NCBI GenBank assembly: GCA_016858145.1
Contig: JAEHOE010000072.1
Coordinates: forward strand, 496,001-560,000
Length of the DNA: 64,000 bases
Reading direction: 5' to 3'
DNA from: Edaphochlamys debaryana
Lineage: Eukaryota; Chlorophyta; Chlorophyceae; Chlamydomonadales
This document shows, piece by piece, positions 11,101-23,100 of this stretch. The notes below the pieces were generated by a model, which was not told the origin of the DNA, searched no databases, and saw only the letters and a list, made by a program, of their open reading frames with translations. The translations under genes and the position numbers were made by a program. How positions within the stretch are numbered: position 1 is the first letter of the stretch; each line of letters begins with the position of its first letter.

Positions 11101-14100
11101 TCCTGGCGGCGGCGAAGGCCGCTGCCAGCTGTGCCGCCTCCGCCACCTCCGCAGCGTCGTTAGGAGCCCCTACGCCCAAGCCGCCAGACGCCGCATGGGG
11201 GAGGGCGAGGGCGGGGCTAGGCGCTGCGCCCGGAGCCCCGCCGGCCCCGCTCCTGGCGGCGGCGAAGGCCGCTGCCAGCTGTGCCGCCTCCGCCACCTCC
11301 GCAGCGTCGTTAGGAGCCCCTACGCCCAAGCCGCCAGACGCCGCATGGGGGAGGGCGAGGGCGGGGCTAGGCGCTGCGCCCAGAGCCCCGCCGGCCCCGC
11401 TCCTGGCGGCGGCGAAGGCCGCTGCCAGCTGTGCCGCCTCCGCCACCTCCGCAGCGTCGTTAGGAGCCCCTACGCCCAAGCCGCCAGACGCCGCATGGGG
11501 GAGGGCGAGGGCGGGGCTAGGCGCTGCGCCCGGAGCCCCGCCGGCCCCGCTCCTGGCGGCGGCGAGGGCCGCCAGCTGTGCCGCCCCCGCCACCTCCGCA
11601 GCGTCGTTAGGAGCCCCTACGCCCAAGCCGCCAGACGCCGCATGGGGGAGGGCGAGGGCGGGGCTAGGCGCTGCGCCCGGAGCCCCGCCGGCCCCGCTCC
11701 TGGCGGCGGCGAGGGCCGCCAGCTGTGCCGCCCCCGCCACCGCAGCGTCGTCAGGAGCCCCCACGCCCAAGCCGCCAGATGCCGCATGGGGGAGGGCGAG
11801 GGCGGGGCTAGGCGCTGCGCCCTGAGCCCCGCCGGCCCCGCTCCTGGCGGCGGCGAAGGCCGCTGCCAGCTGTGCCGCCTCCGCCACCTCCGCAGCGTCG
11901 TTAGGAGCCCCTACGCCCAAGCCGCCAGACGCCGCATGGGGGAGGGCGAGGGCGGGGCTAGGCGCTGCGCCCAGAGCCCCGCCGGCCCCGCTCCTGGCGG
12001 CGGCGAAGGCCGCTGCCAGCTGTGCCGCCTCCGCCACCTCCGCAGCGTCGTTAGGAGCCCCTACGCCCAAGCCGCCAGACGCCGCATGGGGGAGGGCGAG
12101 GGCGGGGCTAGGCGCTGCGCCCAGAGCCCCGCCGGCCCCGCTCCTGGCGGCGGCGAAGGCCGCTGCCAGCTGTGCCGCCTCCGCCACCTCCGCAGCGTCG
12201 TTAGGAGCCCCTACGCCCAAGCCGCCAGACGCCGCATGGGGGAGGGCGAGGGCGGGGCTAGGCGCTGCGCCCAGAGCCCCGCCGGCCCCGCTCCTGGCGG
12301 CGGCGAAGGCCGCTGCCAGCTGTGCCGCCTCCGCCACCTCCGCAGCGTCGTTAGGAGCCCCTACGCCCAAGCCGCCAGACGCCGCATGGGGGAGGGCGAG
12401 GGCGGGGCTAGGCGCTGCGCCCAGAGCCCCGCCGGCCCCGCTCCTGGCGGCGGCGAAGGCCGCTGCCAGCTGTGCCGCCTCCGCCACCTCCGCAGCGTCG
12501 TTAGGAGCCCCTACGCCCAAGCCGCCAGACGCCGCATGGGGGAGGGCGAGGGCGGGGCTAGGCGCTGCGCCCGGAGCCCCGCCGGCCCCGCTCCTGGCGG
12601 CGGCGAGGGCCGCCAGCTGTGCCGCCCCCGCCACCTCCGCAGCGTCGTTAGGAGCCCCTACGCCCAAGCCGCCAGACGCCGCATGGGGGAGGGCGAGGGC
12701 GGGGCTAGGCGCTGCGCCCGGAGCCCCGCCGGCCCCGCTCCCGGCGGCGGCGAGGGCCGCCAGCTGTGCCGCCCCCGCCACCGCAGCGTCGTCAGGAGCC
12801 CCCACGCCCAAGCCGCCAGATGCCGCATGGGGGAGGGCGAGGGCGGGGCTAGGCGCTGCGCCCTGAGCCCCGCCGGCCCCGCTCCTGGCGGCGGCGAAGG
12901 CCGCTGCCAGCTGTGCCGCCTCCGCCACCTCCGCAGCGTCGTTAGGAGCCCCTACGCCCAAGCCGCCAGACGCCGCATGGGGGAGGGCGAGGGCGGGGCT
13001 AGGCGCTGCGCCCAGAGCCCCGCCGGCCCCGCTCCTGGCGGCGGCGAAGGCCGCTGCCAGCTGTGCCGCCTCCGCCACCTCCGCAGCGTCGTTAGGAGCC
13101 CCTACGCCCAAGCCGCCAGACGCCGCATGGGGGAGGGCGAGGGCGGGGCTAGGCGCTGCGCCCAGAGCCCCGCCGGCCCCGCTCCTGGCGGCGGCGAAGG
13201 CCGCTGCCAGCTGTGCCGCCTCCGCCACCTCCGCAGCGTCGTTAGGAGCCCCTACGCCCAAGCCGCCAGACGCCGCATGGGGGAGGGCGAGGGCGGGGCT
13301 AGGCGCTGCGCCCAGAGCCCCGCCGGCCCCGCTCCTGGCGGCGGCGAGGGCCGCCAGCTGTGCCGCCCCCGCCACCGCAGCGTCGTTAGGAGCCCCTACG
13401 CCCAAGCCGCCAGACGCCGCATGGGGGAGGGCGAGGGCGGGGCTAGGCGCTGCGCCCGGAGCCCCGCCGGCCCCGCTCCCGGCGGCGGCGAGGGCCGCCA
13501 GCTGTGCCGCCCCCGCCACCGCAGCGTCGTCAGGAGCCCCCACGCCCAAGCCGCCAGATGCCGCATGGGGGAGGGCGAGGGCGGGGCTAGGCGCTGCGCC
13601 CAGAGCCCCGCCGGCCCCGCTCCTGGCGGCGGCGAAGGCCGCTGCCAGCTGTGCCGCCTCCGCCACCTCCGCAGCGTCGTTAGGAGCCCCTACGCCCAAG
13701 CCGCCAGACGCCGCATGGGGGAGGGCGAGGGCGGGGCTAGGCGCTGCGCCCAGAGCCCCGCCGGCCCCGCTCCTGGCGGCGGCGAAGGCCGCTGCCAGCT
13801 GTGCCGCCTCCGCCACCTCCGCAGCGTCGTTAGGAGCCCCTACGCCCAAGCCGCCAGACGCCGCATGGGGGAGGGCGAGGGCGGGGCTAGGCGCTGCGCC
13901 CAGAGCCCCGCCGGCCCCGCTCCTGGCGGCGGCGAAGGCCGCTGCCAGCTGTGCCGCCTCCGCCACCTCCGCAGCGTCGTTAGGAGCCCCTACGCCCAAG
14001 CCGCCAGACGCCGCATGGGGGAGGGCGAGGGCGGGGCTAGGCGCTGCGCCCAGAGCCCCGCCGGCCCCGCTCCTGGCGGCGGCGAAGGCCGCTGCCAGCT

Positions 14101-17100
14101 GTGCCGCCTCCGCCACCTCCGCAGCGTCGTTAGGAGCCCCTACGCCCAAGCCGCCAGATGCCGCATGGGGGAGGGCGAGGGCGGGGCTAGGCGCTGCGCC
14201 CGGAGCCCCGCCGGCCCCGCTCCTGGCGGCGGCGAAGGCCGCTGCCAGCTGTGCCGCCTCCGCCACCTCCGCAGCGTCGTTAGGAGCCCCTACGCCCAAG
14301 CCGCCAGACGCCGCATGGGGGAGGGCGAGGGCGGGGCTAGGCGCTGCGCCCGGAGCCCCGCCGGCCCCGCTCCTGGCGGCGGCGAAGGCCGCTGCCAGCT
14401 GTGCCGCCTCCGCCACCTCCGCAGCGTCGTTAGGAGCCCCTACGCCCAAGCCGCCAGACGCCGCATGGGGGAGGGCGAGGGCGGGGCTAGGCGCTGCGCC
14501 CAGAGCCCCGCCGGCCCCGCTCCTGGCGGCGGCGAAGGCCGCTGCCAGCTGTGCCGCCTCCGCCACCTCCGCAGCGTCGTTAGGAGCCCCTACGCCCAAG
14601 CCGCCAGACGCCGCATGGGGGAGGGCGAGGGCGGGGCTAGGCGCTGCGCCCAGAGCCCCGCCGGCCCCGCTCCTGGCGGCGGCGAAGGCCGCTGCCAGCT
14701 GTGCCGCCTCCGCCACCTCCGCAGCGTCGTTAGGAGCCCCTACGCCCAAGCCGCCAGACGCCGCATGGGGGAGGGCGAGGGCGGGGCTAGGCGCTGCGCC
14801 CGGAGCCCCGCCGGCCCCGCTCCTGGCGGCGGCGAAGGCCGCTGCCAGCTGTGCCGCCTCCGCCACCTCCGCAGCGTCGTTAGGAGCCCCTACGCCCAAG
14901 CCGCCAGACGCCGCATGGGGGAGGGCGAGGGCGGGGCTAGGCGCTGCGCCCAGAGCCCCGCCGGCCCCGCTCCTGGCGGCGGCGAGGGCCGCCAGCTGTG
15001 CCGCCCCCGCCACCTCCGCAGCGTCGTTAGGAGCCCCTACGCCCATGCCGCCAGACGCCGCATGGGGGAGGGCGAGGGCGGGGCTAGGCGCTGCGCCCGG
15101 AGCCCCGCCGGCCCCGCTCCCGGCGGCGGCGAGGGCCGCCAGCTGTGCCGCCCCCGCCACCGCAGCGTCGTCAGGAGCCCCCACGCCCAAGCCGCCAGAT
15201 GCCGCATGGGGGAGGGCGAGGGCGGGGCTAGGCGCTGCGCCCGGAGCCCCGCCGGCCCCGCTCCTGGCGGCGGCGAAGGCCGCTGCCAGCTGTGCCGCCT
15301 CCGCCACCTCCGCAGCGTCGTTAGGAGCCCCTACGCCCAAGCCGCCAGACGCCGCATGGGGGAGGGCGAGGGCGGGGCTAGGCGCTGCGCCCAGAGCCCC
15401 GCCGGCCCCGCTCCTGGCGGCGGCGAAGGCCGCTGCCAGCTGTGCCGCCTCCGCCACCTCCGCAGCGTCGTTAGGAGCCCCTACGCCCAAGCCGCCAGAC
15501 GCCGCATGGGGGAGGGCGAGGGCGGGGCTAGGCGCTGCGCCCGGAGCCCCGCCGGCCCCGCTCCTGGCGGCGGCGAAGGCCGCTGCCAGCTGTGCCGCCT
15601 CCGCCACCTCCGCAGCGTCGTTAGGAGCCCCTACGCCCAAGCCGCCAGACGCCGCATGGGGGAGGGCGAGGGCGGGGCTAGGCGCTGCGCCCAGAGCCCC
15701 GCCGGCCCCGCTCCTGGCGGCGGCGAAGGCCGCTGCCAGCTGTGCCGCCTCCGCCACCTCCGCAGCGTCGTTAGGAGCCCCTACGCCCAAGCCGCCAGAC
15801 GCCGCATGGGGGAGGGCGAGGGCGGGGCTAGGCGCTGCGCCCAGAGCCCCGCCGGCCCCGCTCCTGGCGGCGGCGAAGGCCGCTGCCAGCTGTGCCGCCT
15901 CCGCCACCTCCGCAGCGTCGTTAGGAGCCCCTACGCCCAAGCCGCCAGATGCCGCATGGGGGAGGGCGAGGGCGGGGCTAGGCGCTGCGCCCAGAGCCCC
16001 GCCGGCCCCGCTCCTGGCGGCGGCGAAGGCCGCTGCCAGCTGTGCCGCCTCCGCCACCTCCGCAGCGTCGTTAGGAGCCCCTACGCCCAAGCCGCCAGAC
16101 GCCGCATGGGGGAGGGCGAGGGCGGGGCTAGGCGCTGCGCCCGGAGCCCCGCCGGCCCCGCTCCTGGCGGCGGCGAAGGCCGCTGCCAGCTGTGCCGCCT
16201 CCGCCACCTCCGCAGCGTCGTTAGGAGCCCCTACGCCCAAGCCGCCAGACGCCGCATGGGGGAGGGCGAGGGCGGGGCTAGGCGCTGCGCCCAGAGCCCC
16301 GCCGGCCCCGCTCCTGGCGGCGGCGAAGGCCGCTGCCAGCTGTGCCGCCTCCGCCACCTCCGCAGCGTCGTTAGGAGCCCCTACGCCCAAGCCGCCAGAC
16401 GCCGCATGGGGGAGGGCGAGGGCGGGGCTAGGCGCTGCGCCCAGAGCCCCGCCGGCCCCGCTCCTGGCGGCGGCGAAGGCCGCTGCCAGCTGTGCCGCCT
16501 CCGCCACCTCCGCAGCGTCGTTAGGAGCCCCTACGCCCAAGCCGCCAGACGCCGCATGGGGGAGGGCGAGGGCGGGGCTAGGCGCTGCGCCCGGAGCCCC
16601 GCCGGCCCCGCTCCTGGCGGCGGCGAAGGCCGCTGCCAGCTGTGCCGCCTCCGCCACCTCCGCAGCGTCGTTAGGAGCCCCTACGCCCAAGCCGCCAGAC
16701 GCCGCATGGGGGAGGGCGAGGGCGGGGCTAGGCGCTGCGCCCAGAGCCCCGCCGGCCCCGCTCCTGGCGGCGGCGAGGGCCGCCAGCTGTGCCGCCCCCG
16801 CCACCTCCGCAGCGTCGTTAGGAGCCCCTACGCCCAAGCCGCCAGACGCCGCATGGGGGAGGGCGAGGGCGGGGCGAGGCGCCGCGCCCGGAGCCCCGCC
16901 GGCCCCGCTCCCGGCGGCGGCGAGGGCCGCCAGCTGTGCCGCCCCCGCCACCGCAGCGTCGTCAGGAGCCCCCACGCCCAAGCCGCCAGATGCCGCATGG
17001 GGGAGGGCGAGGGCGGGGCTAGGCGCTGCGCCCGGAGCCCCGCCGGCCCCGCTCCTGGCGGCGGCGAAGGCCGCTGCCAGCTGTGCCGCCTCCGCCACCT

Positions 17101-20100
17101 CCGCAGCGTCGTTAGGAGCCCCTACGCCCAAGCCGCCAGACGCCGCATGGGGGAGGGCGAGGGCGGGGCTAGGCGCTGCGCCCAGAGCCCCGCCGGCCCC
17201 GCTCCTGGCGGCGGCGAAGGCCGCTGCCAGCTGTGCCGCCTCCGCCACCTCCGCAGCGTCGTTAGGAGCCCCTACGCCCAAGCCGCCAGACGCCGCATGG
17301 GGGAGGGCGAGGGCGGGGCTAGGCGCTGCGCCCAGAGCCCCGCCGGCCCCGCTCCTGGCGGCGGCGAAGGCCGCTGCCAGCTGTGCCGCCTCCGCCACCT
17401 CCGCAGCGTCGTTAGGAGCCCCTACGCCCAAGCCGCCAGACGCCGCATGGGGGAGGGCGAGGGCGGGGCTAGGCGCTGCGCCCGGAGCCCCGCCGGCCCC
17501 GCTCCTGGCGGCGGCGAAGGCCGCTGCCAGCTGTGCCGCCTCCGCCACCTCCGCAGCGTCGTTAGGAGCCCCTACGCCCAAGCCGCCAGACGCCGCATGG
17601 GGGAGGGCGAGGGCGGGGCTAGGCGCTGCGCCCAGAGCCCCGCCGGCCCCGCTCCTGGCGGCGGCGAGGGCCGCCAGATGTGCCGCCCCCGCCACCTCCG
17701 CAGCGTCGTTAGGAGCCCCTACGCCCATGCCGCCAGACGCCGCATGGGGGAGGGCGAGGGCGGGGCTAGGCGCTGCGCCCGGAGCCCCGCCGGCCCCGCT
17801 CCCGGCGGCGGCGAGGGCCGCCAGCTGTGCCGCCCCCGCCACCGCAGCGTCGTCAGGAGCCCCCACGCCCAAGCCGCCAGATGCCGCATGGGGGAGGGCG
17901 AGGGCGGGGCTAGGCGCTGCGCCCAGAGCCCCGCCGGCCCCGCTCCTGGCGGCGGCGAAGGCCGCTGCCAGCTGTGCCGCCTCCGCCACCTCCGCAGCGT
18001 CGTTAGGAGCCCCTACGCCCAAGCCGCCAGACGCCGCATGGGGGAGGGCGAGGGCGGGGCTAGGCGCTGCGCCCAGAGCCCCGCCGGCCCCGCTCCTGGC
18101 GGCGGCGAAGGCCGCTGCCAGCTGTGCCGCCTCCGCCACCTCCGCAGCGTCGTTAGGAGCCCCTACGCCCAAGCCGCCAGACGCCGCATGGGGGAGGGCG
18201 AGGGCGGGGCTAGGCGCTGCGCCCGGAGCCCCGCCGGCCCCGCTCCTGGCGGCGGCGAAGGCCGCTGCCAGCTGTGCCGCCTCCGCCACCTCCGCAGCGT
18301 CGTTAGGAGCCCCTACGCCCAAGCCGCCAGACGCCGCATGGGGGAGGGCGAGGGCGGGGCTAGGCGCTGCGCCCAGAGCCCCGCCGGCCCCGCTCCTGGC
18401 GGCGGCGAAGGCCGCTGCCAGCTGTGCCGCCTCCGCCACCTCCGCAGCGTCGTTAGGAGCCCCTACGCCCAAGCCGCCAGATGCCGCATGGGGGAGGGCG
18501 AGGGCGGGGCTAGGCGCTGCGCCCAGAGCCCCGCCGGCCCCGCTCCTGGCGGCGGCGAAGGCCGCTGCCAGCTGTGCCGCCTCCGCCACCTCCGCAGCGT
18601 CGTTAGGAGCCCCTACGCCCAAGCCGCCAGATGCCGCATGGGGGAGGGCGAGGGCGGGGCTAGGCGCTGCGCCCGGAGCCCCGCCGGCCCCGCTCCTGGC
18701 GGCGGCGAAGGCCGCTGCCAGCTGTGCCGCCTCCGCCACCTCCGCAGCGTCGTTAGGAGCCCCTACGCCCAAGCCGCCAGACGCCGCATGGGGGAGGGCG
18801 AGGGCGGGGCTAGGCGCTGCGCCCGGAGCCCCGCCGGCCCCGCTCCTGGCGGCGGCGAAGGCCGCTGCCAGCTGTGCCGCCTCCGCCACCTCCGCAGCGT
18901 CGTTAGGAGCCCCTACGCCCAAGCCGCCAGACGCCGCATGGGGGAGGGCGAGGGCGGGGCTAGGCGCTGCGCCCAGAGCCCCGCCGGCCCCGCTCCTGGC
19001 GGCGGCGAAGGCCGCTGCCAGCTGTGCCGCCTCCGCCACCTCCGCAGCGTCGTTAGGAGCCCCTACGCCCAAGCCGCCAGACGCCGCATGGGGGAGGGCG
19101 AGGGCGGGGCTAGGCGCTGCGCCCAGAGCCCCGCCGGCCCCGCTCCTGGCGGCGGCGAAGGCCGCTGCCAGCTGTGCCGCCTCCGCCACCTCCGCAGCGT
19201 CGTTAGGAGCCCCTACGCCCAAGCCGCCAGACGCCGCATGGGGGAGGGCGAGGGCGGGGCTAGGCGCTGCGCCCGGAGCCCCGCCGGCCCCGCTCCTGGC
19301 GGCGGCGAAGGCCGCTGCCAGCTGTGCCGCCTCCGCCACCTCCGCAGCGTCGTTAGGAGCCCCTACGCCCAAGCCGCCAGACGCCGCATGGGGGAGGGCG
19401 AGGGCGGGGCTAGGCGCTGCGCCCAGAGCCCCGCCGGCCCCGCTCCTGGCGGCGGCGAGGGCCGCCAGCTGTGCCGCCCCCGCCACCTCCGCAGCGTCGT
19501 TAGGAGCCCCTACGCCCAAGCCGCCAGACGCCGCATGGGGGAGGGCGAGGGCGGGGCGAGGCGCTGCGCCCGGAGCCCCGCCGGCCCCGCTCCCGGCGGC
19601 GGCGAGGGCCGCCAGCTGTGCCGCCCCCGCCACCGCAGCGTCGTCAGGAGCCCCCACGCCCAAGCCGCCAGATGCCGCATGGGGGAGGGCGAGGGCGGGG
19701 CTAGGCGCTGCGCCCGGAGCCCCGCCGGCCCCGCTCCTGGCGGCGGCGAAGGCCGCTGCCAGCTGTGCCGCCTCCGCCACCTCCGCAGCGTCGTTAGGAG
19801 CCCCTACGCCCAAGCCGCCAGACGCCGCATGGGGGAGGGCGAGGGCGGGGCTAGGCGCTGCGCCCAGAGCCCCGCCGGCCCCGCTCCTGGCGGCGGCGAA
19901 GGCCGCTGCCAGCTGTGCCGCCTCCGCCACCTCCGCAGCGTCGTTAGGAGCCCCTACGCCCAAGCCGCCAGACGCCGCATGGGGGAGGGCGAGGGCGGGG
20001 CTAGGCGCTGCGCCCGGAGCCCCGCCGGCCCCGCTCCTGGCGGCGGCGAAGGCCGCTGCCAGCTGTGCCGCCTCCGCCACCTCCGCAGCGTCGTTAGGAG

Positions 20101-23100
20101 CCCCTACGCCCAAGCCGCCAGACGCCGCATGGGGGAGGGCGAGGGCGGGGCTAGGCGCTGCGCCCAGAGCCCCGCCGACCCCGCTCCTGGCGGCGGCGAA
20201 GGCCGCTGCCAGCTGTGCCGCCTCCGCCACCTCCGCAGCGTCGTTAGGAGCCCCTACGCCCAAGCCGCCAGACGCCGCATGGGGGAGGGCGAGGGCGGGG
20301 CTAGGCGCTGCGCCCAGAGCCCCGCCGGCCCCGCTCCTGGCGGCGGCGAAGGCCGCTGCCAGCTGTGCCGCCTCCGCCACCTCCGCAGCGTCGTTAGGAG
20401 CCCCTACGCCCAAGCCGCCAGATGCCGCATGGGGGAGGGCGAGGGCGGGGCTAGGCGCTGCGCCCGGAGCCCCGCCGGCCCCGCTCCTGGCGGCGGCGAA
20501 GGCCGCTGCCAGCTGTGCCGCCTCCGCCACCTCCGCAGCGTCGTTAGGAGCCCCTACGCCCAAGCCGCCAGACGCCGCATGGGGGAGGGCGAGGGCGGGG
20601 CTAGGTGCTGCGCCCGGAGCCCCGCCGGCCCCGCTCCTGGCGGCGGCGAAGGCCGCTGCCAGCTGTGCCGCCTCCGCCACCTCCGCAGCGTCGTTAGGAG
20701 CCCCTACGCCCAAGCCGCCAGACGCCGCATGGGGGAGGGCGAGGGCGGGGCTAGGCGCTGCGCCCAGAGCCCCGCCGGCCCCGCTCCTGGCGGCGGCGAA
20801 GGCCGCTGCCAGCTGTGCCGCCTCCGCCACCTCCGCAGCGTCGTCAGGAGCCCCTACGCCCAAGCCGCCAGACGCCGCATGGGGGAGGGCGAGGGCGGGG
20901 CTAGGCGCTGCGCCCAGAGCCCCGCCGGCCCCGCTCCTGGCGGCGGCGAAGGCCGCTGCCAGCTGTGCCGCCTCCGCCACCTCCGCAGCGTCGTTAGGAG
21001 CCCCTACGCCCAAGCCGCCAGACGCCGCATGGGGGAGGGCGAGGGCGGGGCTAGGCGCTGCGCCCGGAGCCCCGCCGGCCCCGCTCCTGGCGGCGGCGAA
21101 GGCCGCTGCCAGCTGTGCCGCCTCCGCCACCTCCGCAGCGTCGTTAGGAGCCCCTACGCCCAAGCCGCCAGACGCCGCATGGGGGAGGGCGAGGGCGGGG
21201 CTAGGCGCTGCGCCCAGAGCCCCGCCGGCCCCGCTCCTGGCGGCGGCGAAGGCCGCTGCCAGCTGTGCCGCCTCCGCCACCTCCGCAGCGTCGTCAGGAG
21301 CCCCTACGCCCAAGCCGCCAGACGCCGCATGGGGGAGGGCGAGGGCGGGGCTAGGCGCTGCGCCCAGAGCCCCGCCGGCCCCGCTCCTGGCGGCGGCGAA
21401 GGCCGCTGCCAGCTGTGCCGCCTCCGCCACCTCCGCAGCGTCGTTAGGAGCCCCTACGCCCAAGCCGCCAGACGCCGCATGGGGGAGGGCGAGGGCGGGG
21501 CTAGGCGCTGCGCCCGGAGCCCCGCCGGCCCCGCTCCTGGCGGCGGCGAAGGCCGCTGCCAGCTGTGCCGCCTCCGCCACCTCCGCAGCGTCGTTAGGAG
21601 CCCCTACGCCCAAGCCGCCAGACGCCGCATGGGGGAGGGCGAGGGCGGGGCTAGGCGCTGCGCCCGGAGCCCCGCCGGCCCCGCTCCTGGCGGCGGCGAA
21701 GGCCGCTGCCAGCTGTGCCGCCTCCGCCACCTCCGCAGCGTCGTTAGGAGCCCCTACGCCCAAGCCGCCAGACGCCGCATGGGGGAGGGCGAGGGCGGGG
21801 CTAGGCGCTGCGCCCAGAGCCCCGCCGGCCCCGCTCCTGGCGGCGGCGAAGGCCGCTGCCAGCTGTGCCGCCTCCGCCACCTCCGCAGCGTCGTTAGGAG
21901 CCCCTACGCCCAAGCCGCCAGACGCCGCATGGGGGAGGGCGAGGGCGGGGCTAGGCGCTGCGCCCAGAGCCCCGCCGGCCCCGCTCCTGGCGGCGGCGAA
22001 GGCCGCTGCCAGCTGTGCCGCCTCCGCCACCTCCGCAGCGTCGTCAGGAGCCCCTACGCCCAAGCCGCCAGACGCCGCATGGGGGAGGGCGAGGGCGGGG
22101 CTAGGCGCTGCGCCCAGAGCCCCGCCGGCCCCGCTCCTGGCGGCGGCGAAGGCCGCTGCCAGCTGTGCCGCCTCCGCCACCTCCGCAGCGTCGTTAGGAG
22201 CCCCTACGCCCAAGCCGCCAGACGCCGCATGGGGGAGGGCGAGGGCGGGGCTAGGCGCTGCGCCCAGAGCCCCGCCGGCCCCGCTCCTGGCGGCGGCGAA
22301 GGCCGCTGCCAGCTGTGCCGCCTCCGCCACCTCCGCAGCGTCGTTAGGAGCCCCTACGCCCAAGCCGCCAGACGCCGCATGGGGGAGGGCGAGGGCGGGG
22401 CTAGGCGCTGCGCCCGGAGCCCCGCCGGCCCCGCTCCTGGCGGCGGCGAAGGCCGCTGCCAGCTGTGCCGCCTCCGCCACCTCCGCAGCGTCGTTAGGAG
22501 CCCCTACGCCCAAGCCGCCAGACGCCGCATGGGGGAGGGCGAGGGCGGGGCTAGGCGCTGCGCCCAGAGCCCCGCCGGCCCCGCTCCTGGCGGCGGCGAA
22601 GGCCGCTGCCAGCTGTGCCGCCTCCGCCACCTCCGCAGCGTCGTCAGGAGCCCCTACGCCCAAGCCGCCAGACGCCGCATGGGGGAGGGCGAGGGCGGGG
22701 CTAGGCGCTGCGCCCAGAGCCCCGCCGGCCCCGCTCCTGGCGGCGGCGAAGGCCGCTGCCAGCTGTGCCGCCTCCGCCACCTCCGCAGCGTCGTTAGGAG
22801 CCCCTACGCCCAAGCCGCCAGACGCCGCATGGGGGAGGGCGAGGGCGGGGCTAGGCGCTGCGCCCGGAGCCCCGCCGGCCCCGCTCCTGGCGGCGGCGAA
22901 GGCCGCTGCCAGCTGTGCCGCCTCCGCCACCTCCGCAGCGTCGTTAGGAGCCCCTACGCCCAAGCCGCCAGACGCCGCATGGGGGAGGGCGAGGGCGGGG
23001 CTAGGCGCTGCGCCCAGAGCCCCGCCGGCCCCGCTCCTGGCGGCGGCGAAGGCCGCTGCCAGCTGTGCCGCCTCCGCCACCTCCGCAGCGTCGTCAGGAG